A stretch of DNA of 54,885 nucleotides from Actinomycetales bacterium JB111 (GTDB lineage Bacteria; Actinomycetota; Actinomycetes; Actinomycetales; Actinomycetaceae). A program made the translations under genes and the position numbers. Where the stretch lies: contig FUHX01000083.1 in assembly GCA_900163555.1 (NCBI GenBank), positions 1 through 54,885 of the forward strand, read 5' to 3'. The notes beneath the pieces were generated by a model. The model was not told the DNA's origin, made no database searches, and saw only the letters and a program-made list of their open reading frames with translations. Shown piece after piece: positions 41,846-49,135 of this stretch (its first letter is position 1; each line of letters opens with the position of its first letter).

Positions 41846-42364
41846 TCACGGCGCCGCGGCGTCCGGTTCGAAGGCGCGTGCGCGCCCGGTGACGGTGAGT
41901 TCGACCGGCCCGACGACGTCGGCGACCAGCGCGGGCACGAACGGCGGGTCGATCGTCACGACGAACGTGACGACGGCCGTGTCCTCCCCCTCCACGCCGG
42001 TCGGCTCGCCGACCGCGAAGCTCGTGACCCGGTCCATGCTCGACCGGTCGACCTCGGCGAGGTAGGCCTCCAGCTCGGTGCGCACCATCTCGTCCGTGAG
42101 CAGCCGGTCGCCGTCGCCGTAGAAACCGTCCTCCGAGACCGAGTCCGCGACCGCCGCCGCGGCCGCGTCCGCGAGGGCGAGCACGCGCTTGCGGTCGAGG
42201 TGGATCGCGGAGATCGAGGCGACGACGAGGACGAGCGCGAGCAGCACGACCGCGAATCCGATCCCCAGCACGAGGATCCGGCCATTCTCTCCGTCGTGGG
42301 CCGCCCGTCGGTGACGGGCGGTGAGGCGGGCGACCGCCCGTGCGCCGGACCGACAGAGACTCAC
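41846..42364 (-). CDS. TadG-like pilus-assembly protein
   Basis: A 172-residue protein: a basic N-terminus, one TM preceded by a pilin-like site (ENGRILVLGIGFAVVLLALV), and an extracytoplasmic domain of about 120 residues (HLDRKRVLALADAAAAAVAD onward). This resembles the N-terminal part of TadG and related minor-pilin-like proteins of Flp systems, without the von Willebrand domain of full TadG. The GTG start at 42362-42364 overlaps the preceding TadE-like stop by 4 bp. It is the last gene of the Tad operon. Confidence 0.7.
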   Translation of the reverse strand: MSLCRSGARAVARLTARHRRAAHDGENGRILVLGIGFAVVLLALVLVVASISAIHLDRKRVLALADAAAAAVADSVSEDGFYGDGDRLLTDEMVRTELEAYLAEVDRSSMDRVTSFAVGEPTGVEGEDTAVVTFVVTIDPPFVPALVADVVGPVELTVTGRARAFEPDAAAP

Positions 42365-42858
42365 GGCGCCTCCCGGTGGTCCTCGACGCGCACCACGTGT
42401 CGCGCGGAGACGGACATCGACGTCGGCACGCCGGCGACCGAGACGGGCAGGAGCGGCAGCGGGACGCGGGCCGCCACGTCCACGTCGATGCGCGCGCCCG
42501 GCGTGTGGCACGGGGACGCCTCGCACGCGACGCTCAGCGCCGAGGCGCCGTCGACGTCGAAGCCCTGGTCCGCGAACGCGAGCTCCACGGCGAGCGCCGC
42601 TGGGCCGGCCGCGGCCGCCTCGCTCTCGGCCTGCGCGACGATGCGTCCGGCCTCGGCCGCGGCGGACTCGGCGGCGAAGGAGGCCGCCTGGATGCGGCCG
42701 ATCGTCACGACGAGGTAGACGAGCGGGATGAGCAGGACGACAGCGACGCCGATGTACTCGACGATCGCGTTGCCGGCCTCGTCGTCGCGCCATGCCCGTG
42801 CCGCGCGCCGTCGCAGGCGGTCGGCGAGTCCCGGGACGAGACGCCTGCCGGGGATCAC
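42361..42858 (-). CDS. TadE-like minor pilin (pseudopilin), second copy
   Basis: A 165-residue TadE-family protein. A basic N-terminus leads to the prepilin-peptidase-like site EAG|NAIVEYIG with Glu at +5, a TM (IGVAVVLLIPLVYLVVTIGR), and an Ala-rich extracytoplasmic helix (AASFAAESAAAEAGRIVAQ). A domain with two cysteines (VACEASPCHTPG), a likely disulfide, follows. TadE-type pseudopilins are processed by the prepilin peptidase and prime or stabilise the Flp pilus. The GTG start at 42856-42858 overlaps the previous gene's stop. Confidence 0.8.
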   Translation of the reverse strand: MIPGRRLVPGLADRLRRRAARAWRDDEAGNAIVEYIGVAVVLLIPLVYLVVTIGRIQAASFAAESAAAEAGRIVAQAESEAAAAGPAALAVELAFADQGFDVDGASALSVACEASPCHTPGARIDVDVAARVPLPLLPVSVAGVPTSMSVSARHVVRVEDHREAP

Positions 42859-43280
42859 GGCAGCTCCTCGAGCGCCGCGTGGCCCGTGACCTCGATCGAT
42901 CCGACGAGGCTCCACATGCCCAGCGTCGGCATGGGCGCCCGCACGGTCACCTCGACGAGGGGCACCCCGCCCGTCGCCAGGACGTCCGCGCTCACGTCCT
43001 CGGCGAAGCTCGACGAGAGGCTGGTGGAGATGAGCTGCTCGGTGCGGTCCGTGCCGGCGGCGAGACTCGAACCCTGCAGGGCCGCGTACCGGGCGCCCTC
43101 GGACGCCGCGTCAACAAGCGTGTTGCGGACGTGGAGGACGAGCGCGAGCTGGAGCACCGACCCCACCATGAGGACCAGGATCCCGGCGATCATGACGAAG
43201 TCGACGATCGCGGACCCGGCCTCGGCATCCCGCCCGGCGCTCGGTGCGATCTTCGGGCCCCTGGGCCGAGGCGGCCGCAA
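42855..43280 (-). CDS. TadE-like minor pilin (pseudopilin), first copy, start uncertain
   Basis: About 141 residues. The pilin-like segment is DAEAG|SAIVDFVMIAGILVLMVG, with Asp rather than Glu at +5, then a Val/Leu-rich TM and an extracytoplasmic part (VDAASEGARYAALQGSSLAA). No ATG or GTG lies between the upstream stop (43337) and the pilin motif. The only standard start is TTG at 43278-43280, so the coordinates are a best guess; a non-standard codon nearer 43334 is possible. Its stop overlaps the second TadE-like start by 4 bp. Confidence 0.65.
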   Translation of the reverse strand: MRPPRPRGPKIAPSAGRDAEAGSAIVDFVMIAGILVLMVGSVLQLALVLHVRNTLVDAASEGARYAALQGSSLAAGTDRTEQLISTSLSSSFAEDVSADVLATGGVPLVEVTVRAPMPTLGMWSLVGSIEVTGHAALEELP

Positions 43281-43336
43281 CGAGTGGGGCGCGGAGGGGC
43301 GCGAGGGGGTGCGCGCCGACGAGAGCGAGCGCCGGC

Positions 43337-43531
43337 CTACTCGCGGCCGAGCACGCGGTCGATCGCGGTCTGGAAGAGCGCGCCGAGCTGGGTCTCGGCG
43401 ATCGCCCAGATGATGAGGACGAGCCCCGCCGTCATCAGCGTGATCATCACCCATCCCGGGACGTCCCCCCGTTCGGGATCGTCGTTCGACAGCCGGTCGC
43501 GGAACCAGGCCAGGAGGAAGAGCGGATTCAT
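43337..43531 (-). CDS. Small single-TM protein in the Flp pilin position
   Basis: A 64-residue protein with a charged cytoplasmic N-terminus (LAWFRDRLSNDDPERG), then DVPGWVMITLMTAGLVLIIW + AIAETQ and an amphipathic end (LGALFQTAIDRVLGRE). Size, position between tadC and tadE, and the RG|D cleavage-like site fit an Flp-type pilin or related protein. The +5 Glu and the EY pair of classical Flp pilins are missing. GAAAGGTC precedes the ATG at 43529-43531. Whether it is the major pilin or a membrane accessory cannot be settled from sequence. Confidence 0.65.
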   Translation of the reverse strand: MNPLFLLAWFRDRLSNDDPERGDVPGWVMITLMTAGLVLIIWAIAETQLGALFQTAIDRVLGRE

Positions 43532-43597
43532 GTCGGTGACCTTTCGTGGGCGGTTGGTCGGGAACGGGGGTCGCGGCGCGGGCGCGCCGCTGGCGGG

Positions 43598-44530
43598 TCA
43601 TAGGCCCATCCGGAGGGCGGCGAGACCGGGGTACAGGGCGAAGAGCACGGTGGTGGGCAGGATGAGCAGGACGACCGGCAGCATCATGGCGACCTCCTTC
43701 TTGCCCGCGAGCTCCATGAGCTCGCGGCGGCCGGCCTCGCGGGTGTCCTGCGCCTGGGCCCGCAGCACCTCGGCGAGCGGCGTGCCGCGCTCGATCGCGG
43801 CCCCGACGGCGTCGGCGAATCGCCCGAGCGTCGGCGAGCCGGTCCGGGTCGCCAGGCGGTCGAGTGCGATGACCGTGGGCACGCCGGAGCGCATGTCGGC
43901 GAGCGTGAGCCGCAGCTCGTCGGCCACCGCACCGTTGGCGATCCGGTGGACGCGCTCGAGGGCGGGGACGAGACCGTCGCCCGCGCCGACGGACAGCGCC
44001 ACGAGCTCGGCGATGTCCGGCAGCTCTGCCGCGATCCGTTCCCGCCGGGCGGTGACCCTGGCCGTGAGCCGCGTGTCGCGCAGCAGCACGCCGGTGAGGC
44101 CGAGGAGCAGGACCGCCAGGATGAGCACGGGCGTCGGCGCGCCGTACGCGGCGCCGACCGTGAGCGCGAGGGTGAGTCCGAGGGCGAGGCCGATCGCGCC
44201 CCAGGCGAGCTGCTCGGTGCGGAACTGGGCCACGGTCATCGGCGATCCCGACTCCGTCAGCCGCCTGCGGACGGTCGAGGTCGTGGACCCGAGCTTCTCG
44301 AGGGCGGGGACGACGTCGTCGACGATCGGGCCGACCAGGCGTTCGAGGACGGCGTAGGGCGACCGGGCGGGCGTCTCGGCGAGCAGCCGTGACGAGGTCG
44401 GCCGCTCGACCAGGTACGGGGCCAGGCGGTCGGCGAGCCGAGGCCGGCGCGCCAGGAGTCGGCCGACGATGACGAGGACCCCGGCCGCGAACATCAGTCC
44501 GGCGACCCCGCCGTAGAAGGTCAGGCTCAT
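43598..44530 (-). CDS. tadC: Tad pilus inner-membrane platform protein TadC
   Basis: A 310-residue type II secretion F-domain protein. There are TM segments near the N-terminus (FYGGVAGLMFAAGVLVIVGR) and around LAWGAIGLALGLTLALTVGA and LILAVLLLGLTGVLL. A cytoplasmic T2SSF domain (ELPDIAELVALSVGAGDGLV + PALERV ... GTPLAEVLRAQAQDTREAGR) and a C-terminal TM (VAMMLPVVLLILPTTVLFAL) follow. TadB and TadC form the membrane platform coupled to the TadA motor. The ATG overlaps the tadB stop (ATGA). Confidence 0.88.
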   Translation of the reverse strand: MSLTFYGGVAGLMFAAGVLVIVGRLLARRPRLADRLAPYLVERPTSSRLLAETPARSPYAVLERLVGPIVDDVVPALEKLGSTTSTVRRRLTESGSPMTVAQFRTEQLAWGAIGLALGLTLALTVGAAYGAPTPVLILAVLLLGLTGVLLRDTRLTARVTARRERIAAELPDIAELVALSVGAGDGLVPALERVHRIANGAVADELRLTLADMRSGVPTVIALDRLATRTGSPTLGRFADAVGAAIERGTPLAEVLRAQAQDTREAGRRELMELAGKKEVAMMLPVVLLILPTTVLFALYPGLAALRMGL

Positions 44531-45384
44531 CGCAGTACCCTCGCCTCCTCCGGGAGGCGGCCGAGCCGCACCATCAGCCAGTAGGCGAGCGCCGACGTCG
44601 CGGCGCCGGTCGCGAGCACGACCGCACCCGTCGTCGACTGGTAGGACTGCACGGCCTCCGGCCGTGCCGCCAGCAGCGCGAGCACGACCCAGGGCGCCGC
44701 GACCGCGAGCCGGGCCCCGTTGACGGTCCAGCTCTGGCGGGCGACGAGCTCGCCCCGCGTGCGCTGGTCCTCGCGCAGCATGTGGGCGAGCGCCCGCAGC
44801 AGCCGGGTGAGGTCCGACCCGCCGACCTCGCTGGTGAGCCTCAGCGCCTCGACGATGCGGTCGGCCACCGGGTCCGCGAGGCGGGCCTTGAGCCGGTCGA
44901 GCGAGATCGACAGGTTGCCGGTCGCCCGGTGGTCGGCGACGAAGCGGCGGAACTCCGGACGGACGGACTCCGGCCCCCGCTCGGCGAGGGTGCCAATGGC
45001 TTCGGCGAGCGACCGCCCGGCGCGTACCGCGGAGACGAGGGCGTCGATCGCGTCGGGCCAGACCTCGCGCAGCCTCGCGGTGCGGGTCCGCGCCCGAGAG
45101 CTGACGACCAGCCACGGAAGGATCGCGGCGATCGCGCCGAAGGCGATCGCGACGGGCGCGACCGCGGTCGCCGCCAGCACCACGAGCACGACGACGAGAC
45201 CGAGCCCCGCACAGACGGACAGGAACGCCGCGGGAGAGACCGACGGCGAGCCCGAGCGCGTGAGGACGTCCTGGAGGCGGTCCGTCCACCGCGAGCGGTC
45301 CGGGCGGGCGGGCTCCGGCTCGAAGAACGAGAACCAGACCAGGCAGAGTCCGGCCCCGAGCAGGAGTCCCGCGACGACGCCCAT
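44527..45384 (-). CDS. tadB: Tad pilus inner-membrane platform protein TadB
   Basis: A 285-residue TadB-type protein: TM1 (VAGLLLGAGLCLVWFSFF), two further TM segments (FLSVCAGLGLVVVLVVLAAT and PVAIAFGAIAAILPWLVVSS) and a T2SSF domain. That domain contains LREVWPDAIDALVSAVRAGR + SLAEAIGTLAERGP and LTSEVGGSDLTRLLRALAHM. Two C-terminal TM segments follow. It begins 1 bp after the tadA stop and overlaps tadC, so all three are translationally coupled. Confidence 0.88.
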   Translation of the reverse strand: MGVVAGLLLGAGLCLVWFSFFEPEPARPDRSRWTDRLQDVLTRSGSPSVSPAAFLSVCAGLGLVVVLVVLAATAVAPVAIAFGAIAAILPWLVVSSRARTRTARLREVWPDAIDALVSAVRAGRSLAEAIGTLAERGPESVRPEFRRFVADHRATGNLSISLDRLKARLADPVADRIVEALRLTSEVGGSDLTRLLRALAHMLREDQRTRGELVARQSWTVNGARLAVAAPWVVLALLAARPEAVQSYQSTTGAVVLATGAATSALAYWLMVRLGRLPEEARVLR

Positions 45385-45385
45385 G

Positions 45386-46612
45386 TCAGGCGGCCCCCAG
45401 CAGGGCCGAGATGTCGATGCCGGCGCGGTCGAAGCGTGGGTCGTGGGCCATGTGGCCGTTCGCCCGGGTCAGGGCGTCGCCCGGGCGCTCGAAGAGCCGC
45501 GAGATCTCGACGACCCCGCCCTCGACGCGGCCGGTCACGTGGACGATCTCGCGGACCGTCCGGCGCCCGGTGTGGTCGAGATCGACGTGGATGACGAGAT
45601 CGACGCACGAGGCGACGGTGGGGACGGTGAAGTCGGTCGTGACGTTCTCCCCGGCGAGCAGGGGCAGCGTGCACAGCTTCGTGACGGCCTCGCGGGCGGA
45701 GTTCGCGTGCAGGGTCGCCGCACCCGGCAGGCCCGCGTTGAGGGCCACGAGCAGGTCGAAGGCCTCCGCCTCGCGGACCTCGCCGACGACGATGCGGTCC
45801 GGGCGCATCCGCAGGGACTCCTTCACGAGTCGCCGGAGCGGGATCTCGCCCGTTCCCTCGAGGTTCGGCTGCCGCGTCTGCATCGCGACCACGTCGTGTC
45901 GGGCGAGGCTGAGCTCGAAGACCTCCTCGACCGTCACGACCCGCTCGGTCGCGGGGATCGATCCGCACAGGGCCGCGAGCATCGTCGTCTTGCCGGCCTG
46001 CGTTCCGCCGGAGACGAGCACGTTGAGTCCGGCCTTCACGCAGGCGTCCACCACCCTCGCCGCCTGCGGCGTCAGCGAGCCCCGGGACACCAGGTCATCC
46101 AGCGACCGCGCGCGGACGAGGTACTTGCGGATGTTGACGGCCCAGTGCTCCCGCGTGATCTCCGGGATGACGACGTGCAGGCGCTCCCCGCCCGGGAGCG
46201 CAGCGTCGACGAACGGGGAGGAGAGGTCGAGGCGCCGCCCCGAGGTCACGAGCATGCGCTCGACGAGGTCACGCACCTGGGCGGCGTCCAGGAGAACGGT
46301 GGTCAGCTCGGGGCGGCCGTGCCGTCCGGCAAACACCTTTCCGGGTTCGTTGATCCACACCTCCTCGATCTCCGGGTCGTCGAGGAGGGACTGCAGCGGG
46401 CCGAAGCCGACGACGGCGTCGCACACGAACTTCACGGCGGCGTCCATGTCACCGAGCGGCGGCACCAGTCCGCGCGCCGACCGTTCCTCGTACTCCGCGG
46501 CGGCCGTGGCCACGAGGCGCCGTACCGACTCGGAGTCGCGCATGGGGTCGATCCCGCGGCGTCGCACGAGCTCGCGAACCTCGGACTCGAGGATGCTCCA
46601 TGGATCGGTCAC
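45386..46612 (-). CDS. tadA: Tad pilus assembly ATPase TadA/CpaF
   Basis: A 408-residue secretion ATPase powering Flp pilus assembly. The N-terminal domain includes VVGFGPLQSLLDDPEIEEVW + INEPGKVF, the CpaF hallmark. Walker A is GGTQAGKTTML (usually GGTGSGKT). Further on are the Asp/Glu box (RVVTVEEVFELSL), MQTRQPNLEGTGEI, Walker B-like MRPDRIVVGEVREAEAFDLL, and the His box LHANSAREAV. The start is GTG at 46610-46612 with GGGGGCG upstream; a longer frame to 46711 lacks support. First gene of a seven-gene minus-strand operon (46612 to 41846) that lacks tadZ, rcpC and prepilin peptidase. Confidence 0.9.
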   Translation of the reverse strand: MTDPWSILESEVRELVRRRGIDPMRDSESVRRLVATAAAEYEERSARGLVPPLGDMDAAVKFVCDAVVGFGPLQSLLDDPEIEEVWINEPGKVFAGRHGRPELTTVLLDAAQVRDLVERMLVTSGRRLDLSSPFVDAALPGGERLHVVIPEITREHWAVNIRKYLVRARSLDDLVSRGSLTPQAARVVDACVKAGLNVLVSGGTQAGKTTMLAALCGSIPATERVVTVEEVFELSLARHDVVAMQTRQPNLEGTGEIPLRRLVKESLRMRPDRIVVGEVREAEAFDLLVALNAGLPGAATLHANSAREAVTKLCTLPLLAGENVTTDFTVPTVASCVDLVIHVDLDHTGRRTVREIVHVTGRVEGGVVEISRLFERPGDALTRANGHMAHDPRFDRAGIDISALLGAA

Positions 46613-46758
46613 TGCGCCCCCTGGTTGCGACGGGGGACCACGCCGTGCCCCCTGCCGCGAGAATCTACGTGGATTTCTTGCCTCGCGGTCCAGTTTGCCG
46701 GGTCGTCTCACCCTCGGAGCGAGTTATCCACAGGCGCGAGCATCGCCACCACAGAGTC

Positions 46759-46788
46759 TTTACAGTGGTAAGTTGCCGCTGGTAAGTT
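46759..46788 (+). promoter_or_regulatory. Promoter and candidate operator of the TetR gene
   Basis: TTTACA (46759-46764) and TAAGTT (46783-46788) are 18 bp apart. Direct repeats TGGTAAGTT at 46766-46774 and 46780-46788 fall within the promoter, a natural place for autorepression. The -10 ends 6 nt before the ATG, implying a leaderless message. Confidence 0.5.
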
Positions 46789-46794
46789 TCCGAC

Positions 46795-47433
46795 ATGGCG
46801 ACCTACCACCACGGAAACCTGCGGCGCGTGGTCATGGACGAGGCCCTCGAGGTCATCGCCGCGGCCGGCCCCGAGCACGTCTCGCTACGCGCGATCGCCG
46901 CCGCCATCGGCGTCTCGCACACCGCCCCGCGCCACCACTTCGGTTCGCGGGACGGCCTGCTGGCCGCGCTCGCCACCGAGGGGTTCGACCTCCTCGCGGA
47001 CGAGCTGGTCGCGGTGCGGGAGGGCGGCGGCAGCTTCCTCGACGTCGGTGTCGGGTACGTCGCCTTCGGGATCGCCCACCACGCCCACTTCGCTCTCATG
47101 TTCACGCCCGACCTCCTCCACGACGATCCCGCGCTCGACCACGCCCGCGACCGCGCGTACGGGGAGCTGAGGGGCGGCGTCGAGGCACTTGCGAGGTCCG
47201 GCCAGATCGAGGACGCCCAGGCCGCGATCGTGGCCGGCTGGTCGCTCGTCCACGGGCTGACCTCCCTCAGCCTGACCGGGAACCTCGACCGCGCCGGGCT
47301 CGACCTCGGCACGTCACCGCTGGGCGACGTCACCGACCTCGCATGTCGCGCGGCCGGGATGCTCTACGGCTCGCCCTCCGCCCCGGACCCGGACCCGGGC
47401 CCGGGCCCGGGCCCCACCGCACCGGCCGACTGA
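46795..47433 (+). CDS. TetR/AcrR-family regulator with WHG-type C-terminal domain
   Basis: A 212-residue TetR-family repressor. The N-terminal HTH is GNLRRVVMDEALEVIAAAGP + EHVSLRAIAAAIGVSHTAPR, with recognition helix HTAPRHHFGSRDGLLAALAT. The ligand domain contains VGYVAFGIAHHAHFALMFTP, typical of the WHG/TetR_C_33-like group. The C-terminal PDPDPGPGPGP tail is encoded by 6-bp repeats. The ligand is unknown. The ATG at 46795 has no ribosome site and is likely leaderless. The membrane-protein gene 29 bp downstream is the probable regulated partner. Confidence 0.82.
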   Translation: MATYHHGNLRRVVMDEALEVIAAAGPEHVSLRAIAAAIGVSHTAPRHHFGSRDGLLAALATEGFDLLADELVAVREGGGSFLDVGVGYVAFGIAHHAHFALMFTPDLLHDDPALDHARDRAYGELRGGVEALARSGQIEDAQAAIVAGWSLVHGLTSLSLTGNLDRAGLDLGTSPLGDVTDLACRAAGMLYGSPSAPDPDPGPGPGPTAPAD

Positions 47434-47462
47434 CCACACACCCCCGGAAGGGACCACCCGTC

Positions 47463-47855
47463 ATGTCCGACACAGCCATCGGCATCGTCCTGCTCACCGT
47501 CGCAGGCATCGCCTACGGCGGCTCCTTCCTCCTGCGCGTCGTGAACGGGAAAGTCGCCGCCAACGACCTGCAGAAGACCTACTTCCGGGCCGGTCACGCG
47601 CACGCGGGCGTCCTGGTCATCCTCGGCCTGCTCATCGCGGTGATCCTGCGGGGCGCCGACATCCCCGGATGGGCGTCCTGGCTGAGCGGAGGCGTGCTCC
47701 TCGGGGCGATCCTCATGCCGCTCGGCTTCTTCCTGTCCGTGGTCGGCACGGATCCTCAGTCGCCGAACGCCATGCGCTACTCGATCGCCGCGGGCGGCGT
47801 CAGCGTCGCCGTCGGCGTGGTCGCGGCCGGCGTGGGACTCATCATAGCGGGATGA
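47463..47855 (+). CDS. Four-TM membrane protein, unknown function
   Basis: A 130-residue protein with four hydrophobic segments: AIGIVLLTVAGIAYGGSFLL, HAGVLVILGLLIAVIL, WLSGGVLLGAILMPLGFFL and AAGGVSVAVGVVAAGVGLII. A short polar loop carries KVAANDLQKTYFRAGHAHAG, whose H-A-H pair and Arg could be functional. GAAGGGACC precedes the ATG at 47463. I recognise no named family, but the pattern of four TMs with a conserved-looking GHAHAG resembles small putative ligand-binding membrane proteins. It lies 29 bp after the TetR gene and is probably its target. Confidence 0.72.
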   Translation: MSDTAIGIVLLTVAGIAYGGSFLLRVVNGKVAANDLQKTYFRAGHAHAGVLVILGLLIAVILRGADIPGWASWLSGGVLLGAILMPLGFFLSVVGTDPQSPNAMRYSIAAGGVSVAVGVVAAGVGLIIAG

Positions 47856-47979
47856 CCGGGCCTCACGCGTGATCCGGGTCCGAGCCCGACCGGGCCTCAC
47901 GCCCGATCGGACCAAACACCCGTCCGGACCGAGCGCCCGCCAGGGCCCGCCCCCGTCCTGCCCGACACCCACCCGCGGA

Positions 47980-47985
47980 TACGCT
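47980..47985 (+). promoter_or_regulatory. Leaderless -10 element of the DUF2332 gene
   Basis: TACGCT ends 8 nt before the ATG at 47994. Confidence 0.4.
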
Positions 47986-47993
47986 CGGCCGTC

Positions 47994-49028
47994 ATGGACC
48001 CCACCATCCACCGCGGCGAGCGCCCCGTCGCCGACGGGTACCGACTCTTCGCCGAGCGAGAGGCGCGCGGCGTGAGCGACGTGTTCGAGGCGTGGGCTCT
48101 CGCGATCGCCGACGACGACGCCCTGGCCACCAGGATTGCCGACCTTCCTCCGGGCAACCGGCAGCCCAACCTCGTGCTCGCCGCGGCGCGGTGGCACGGG
48201 GCGGACCCGTCCGCACGCCCGGGCGACCCGTTCGGCACCGGTTCCCTGCGCCGCACCCTGGAGGAGCGGTGGGACGACGTGCGCGCGACGGTCCTCGCCC
48301 GGGCCACCCAGACCAACGAGGCCGCCCGCACGGCGGTCCTCCTGCCGTACCTGGCCCGGATCGACGGTCCGATCGCCCTCGTCGAGGTCGGCGCGGCCGC
48401 CGGGCTCTGTCTCCTGCCGGACCACTACTCGTTCCGCTACCGCACGGGTGCCGACCCGGCCACGCCCGAAGGCGGGGACGGTTCGCTCCGGCTCGATCCG
48501 CCGTCGGGCCCCTCCCCCGTGGTCATCGACTGCCGGCTTACTGACATCGCCCTTCCCGAGCGCATGCCCACCATTGCCTGGCGCGCCGGGATCGACCTGA
48601 ACCCCATCGACGCGGCCGACCCGGACGCGGCCCGCTGGCTCAGCACGCTGATCTGGCCGGGCCAGGACGAGCGGCGCGACCGGCTGACGGCGGCGCTCGG
48701 CATCGCCCGCGAGCACCCGGTGCGGATCGACCGGGGCGACCTCCTCGAGGCGCTGCCCGCCCTCGCGGAGACGGCCCCGGGGGACGCGACGCTCGTCGTC
48801 ATGCACACGGCCGTGGCCGCGTACCTCTCCGCCGAGGACCGTGCCGCCCTGCGGACCATGGTGTCCGCCCTGCCCGGGCATTGGCTGAGCTGCGAGGGGA
48901 ACCGGGTCCTGCACGAGGTGGGCTCCATGGACCGCGCCGACCGGCGGTTCGTGCTCGCCGTCGACGACGTCCCGCGCGCGCTCGTCGACCCGCACGGCAC
49001 GTCCGCGGAGGCCCTCCCCGGCGCGTGA
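47994..49028 (+). CDS. DUF2332 family protein
   Basis: A 344-residue protein matching DUF2332. Features are YRLFAEREARGVSDVFEAWA near the N-terminus and QPNLVLAAARWHGA. The central TNEAARTAVLLPYLARIDGP + IALVEVGAAAGLCLLPDHYS contains a Gly-rich EVGAAAGL motif like a SAM-binding loop. C-terminal TLVVMHTAVAAYLSAEDRAA resembles the later strands of a Rossmann methyltransferase. A methyltransferase-like fold is therefore plausible, though the family's function is unknown. The ATG at 47994 is 8 nt after a -10 hexamer. A stand-alone gene just ahead of the iron transport operon; no functional link is evident. Confidence 0.8.
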   Translation: MDPTIHRGERPVADGYRLFAEREARGVSDVFEAWALAIADDDALATRIADLPPGNRQPNLVLAAARWHGADPSARPGDPFGTGSLRRTLEERWDDVRATVLARATQTNEAARTAVLLPYLARIDGPIALVEVGAAAGLCLLPDHYSFRYRTGADPATPEGGDGSLRLDPPSGPSPVVIDCRLTDIALPERMPTIAWRAGIDLNPIDAADPDAARWLSTLIWPGQDERRDRLTAALGIAREHPVRIDRGDLLEALPALAETAPGDATLVVMHTAVAAYLSAEDRAALRTMVSALPGHWLSCEGNRVLHEVGSMDRADRRFVLAVDDVPRALVDPHGTSAEALPGA

Positions 49029-49047
49029 CGGCGGGTCCTTCTCGGTC

Positions 49048-49066
49048 TTAGGTTAGGCATGCCATA
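49048..49066 (+). promoter_or_regulatory. Putative DtxR/IdeR iron box of the siderophore importer
   Basis: TTAGGTTAGGCATGCCATA matches the iron-box consensus at 14 of 19 positions, with the left half perfect. It overlaps a probable -10 (CATACT, 49063-49068), so bound repressor would block the promoter of the downstream transporter genes. Confidence 0.7.
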
Positions 49067-49074
49067 CTTTGCCG

Positions 49075-49131
49075 GTGCAGCAGCCCCGCTCCGGTCGCGC
49101 CGTCGGCCACCGCCTGATCCTCGGCGCGTGA
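49075..49131 (+). CDS. Possible 18-residue leader ORF before the importer
   Basis: GTG at 49075, 6 nt after CATACT, opens an 18-codon frame (VQQPRSGRAVGHRLILGA) ending in TGA at 49129-49131. The stop is 4 bp before the permease GTG at 49136, which itself lacks a good ribosome site. Translation of this leaderless ORF could bring ribosomes to the permease by coupling. It is in a different frame from the permease. Coding is not proven. Confidence 0.35.
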   Translation: MQQPRSGRAVGHRLILGA

Positions 49132-49135
49132 CCGC

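Noticed and set aside
43340-43601. Arg/Pro-rich frame running from the TadE-like gene through the pilin-slot gene
   Set aside because: It is out of frame with the well-supported 64-residue gene, has no ribosome site, and its composition is typical of a shadow frame.
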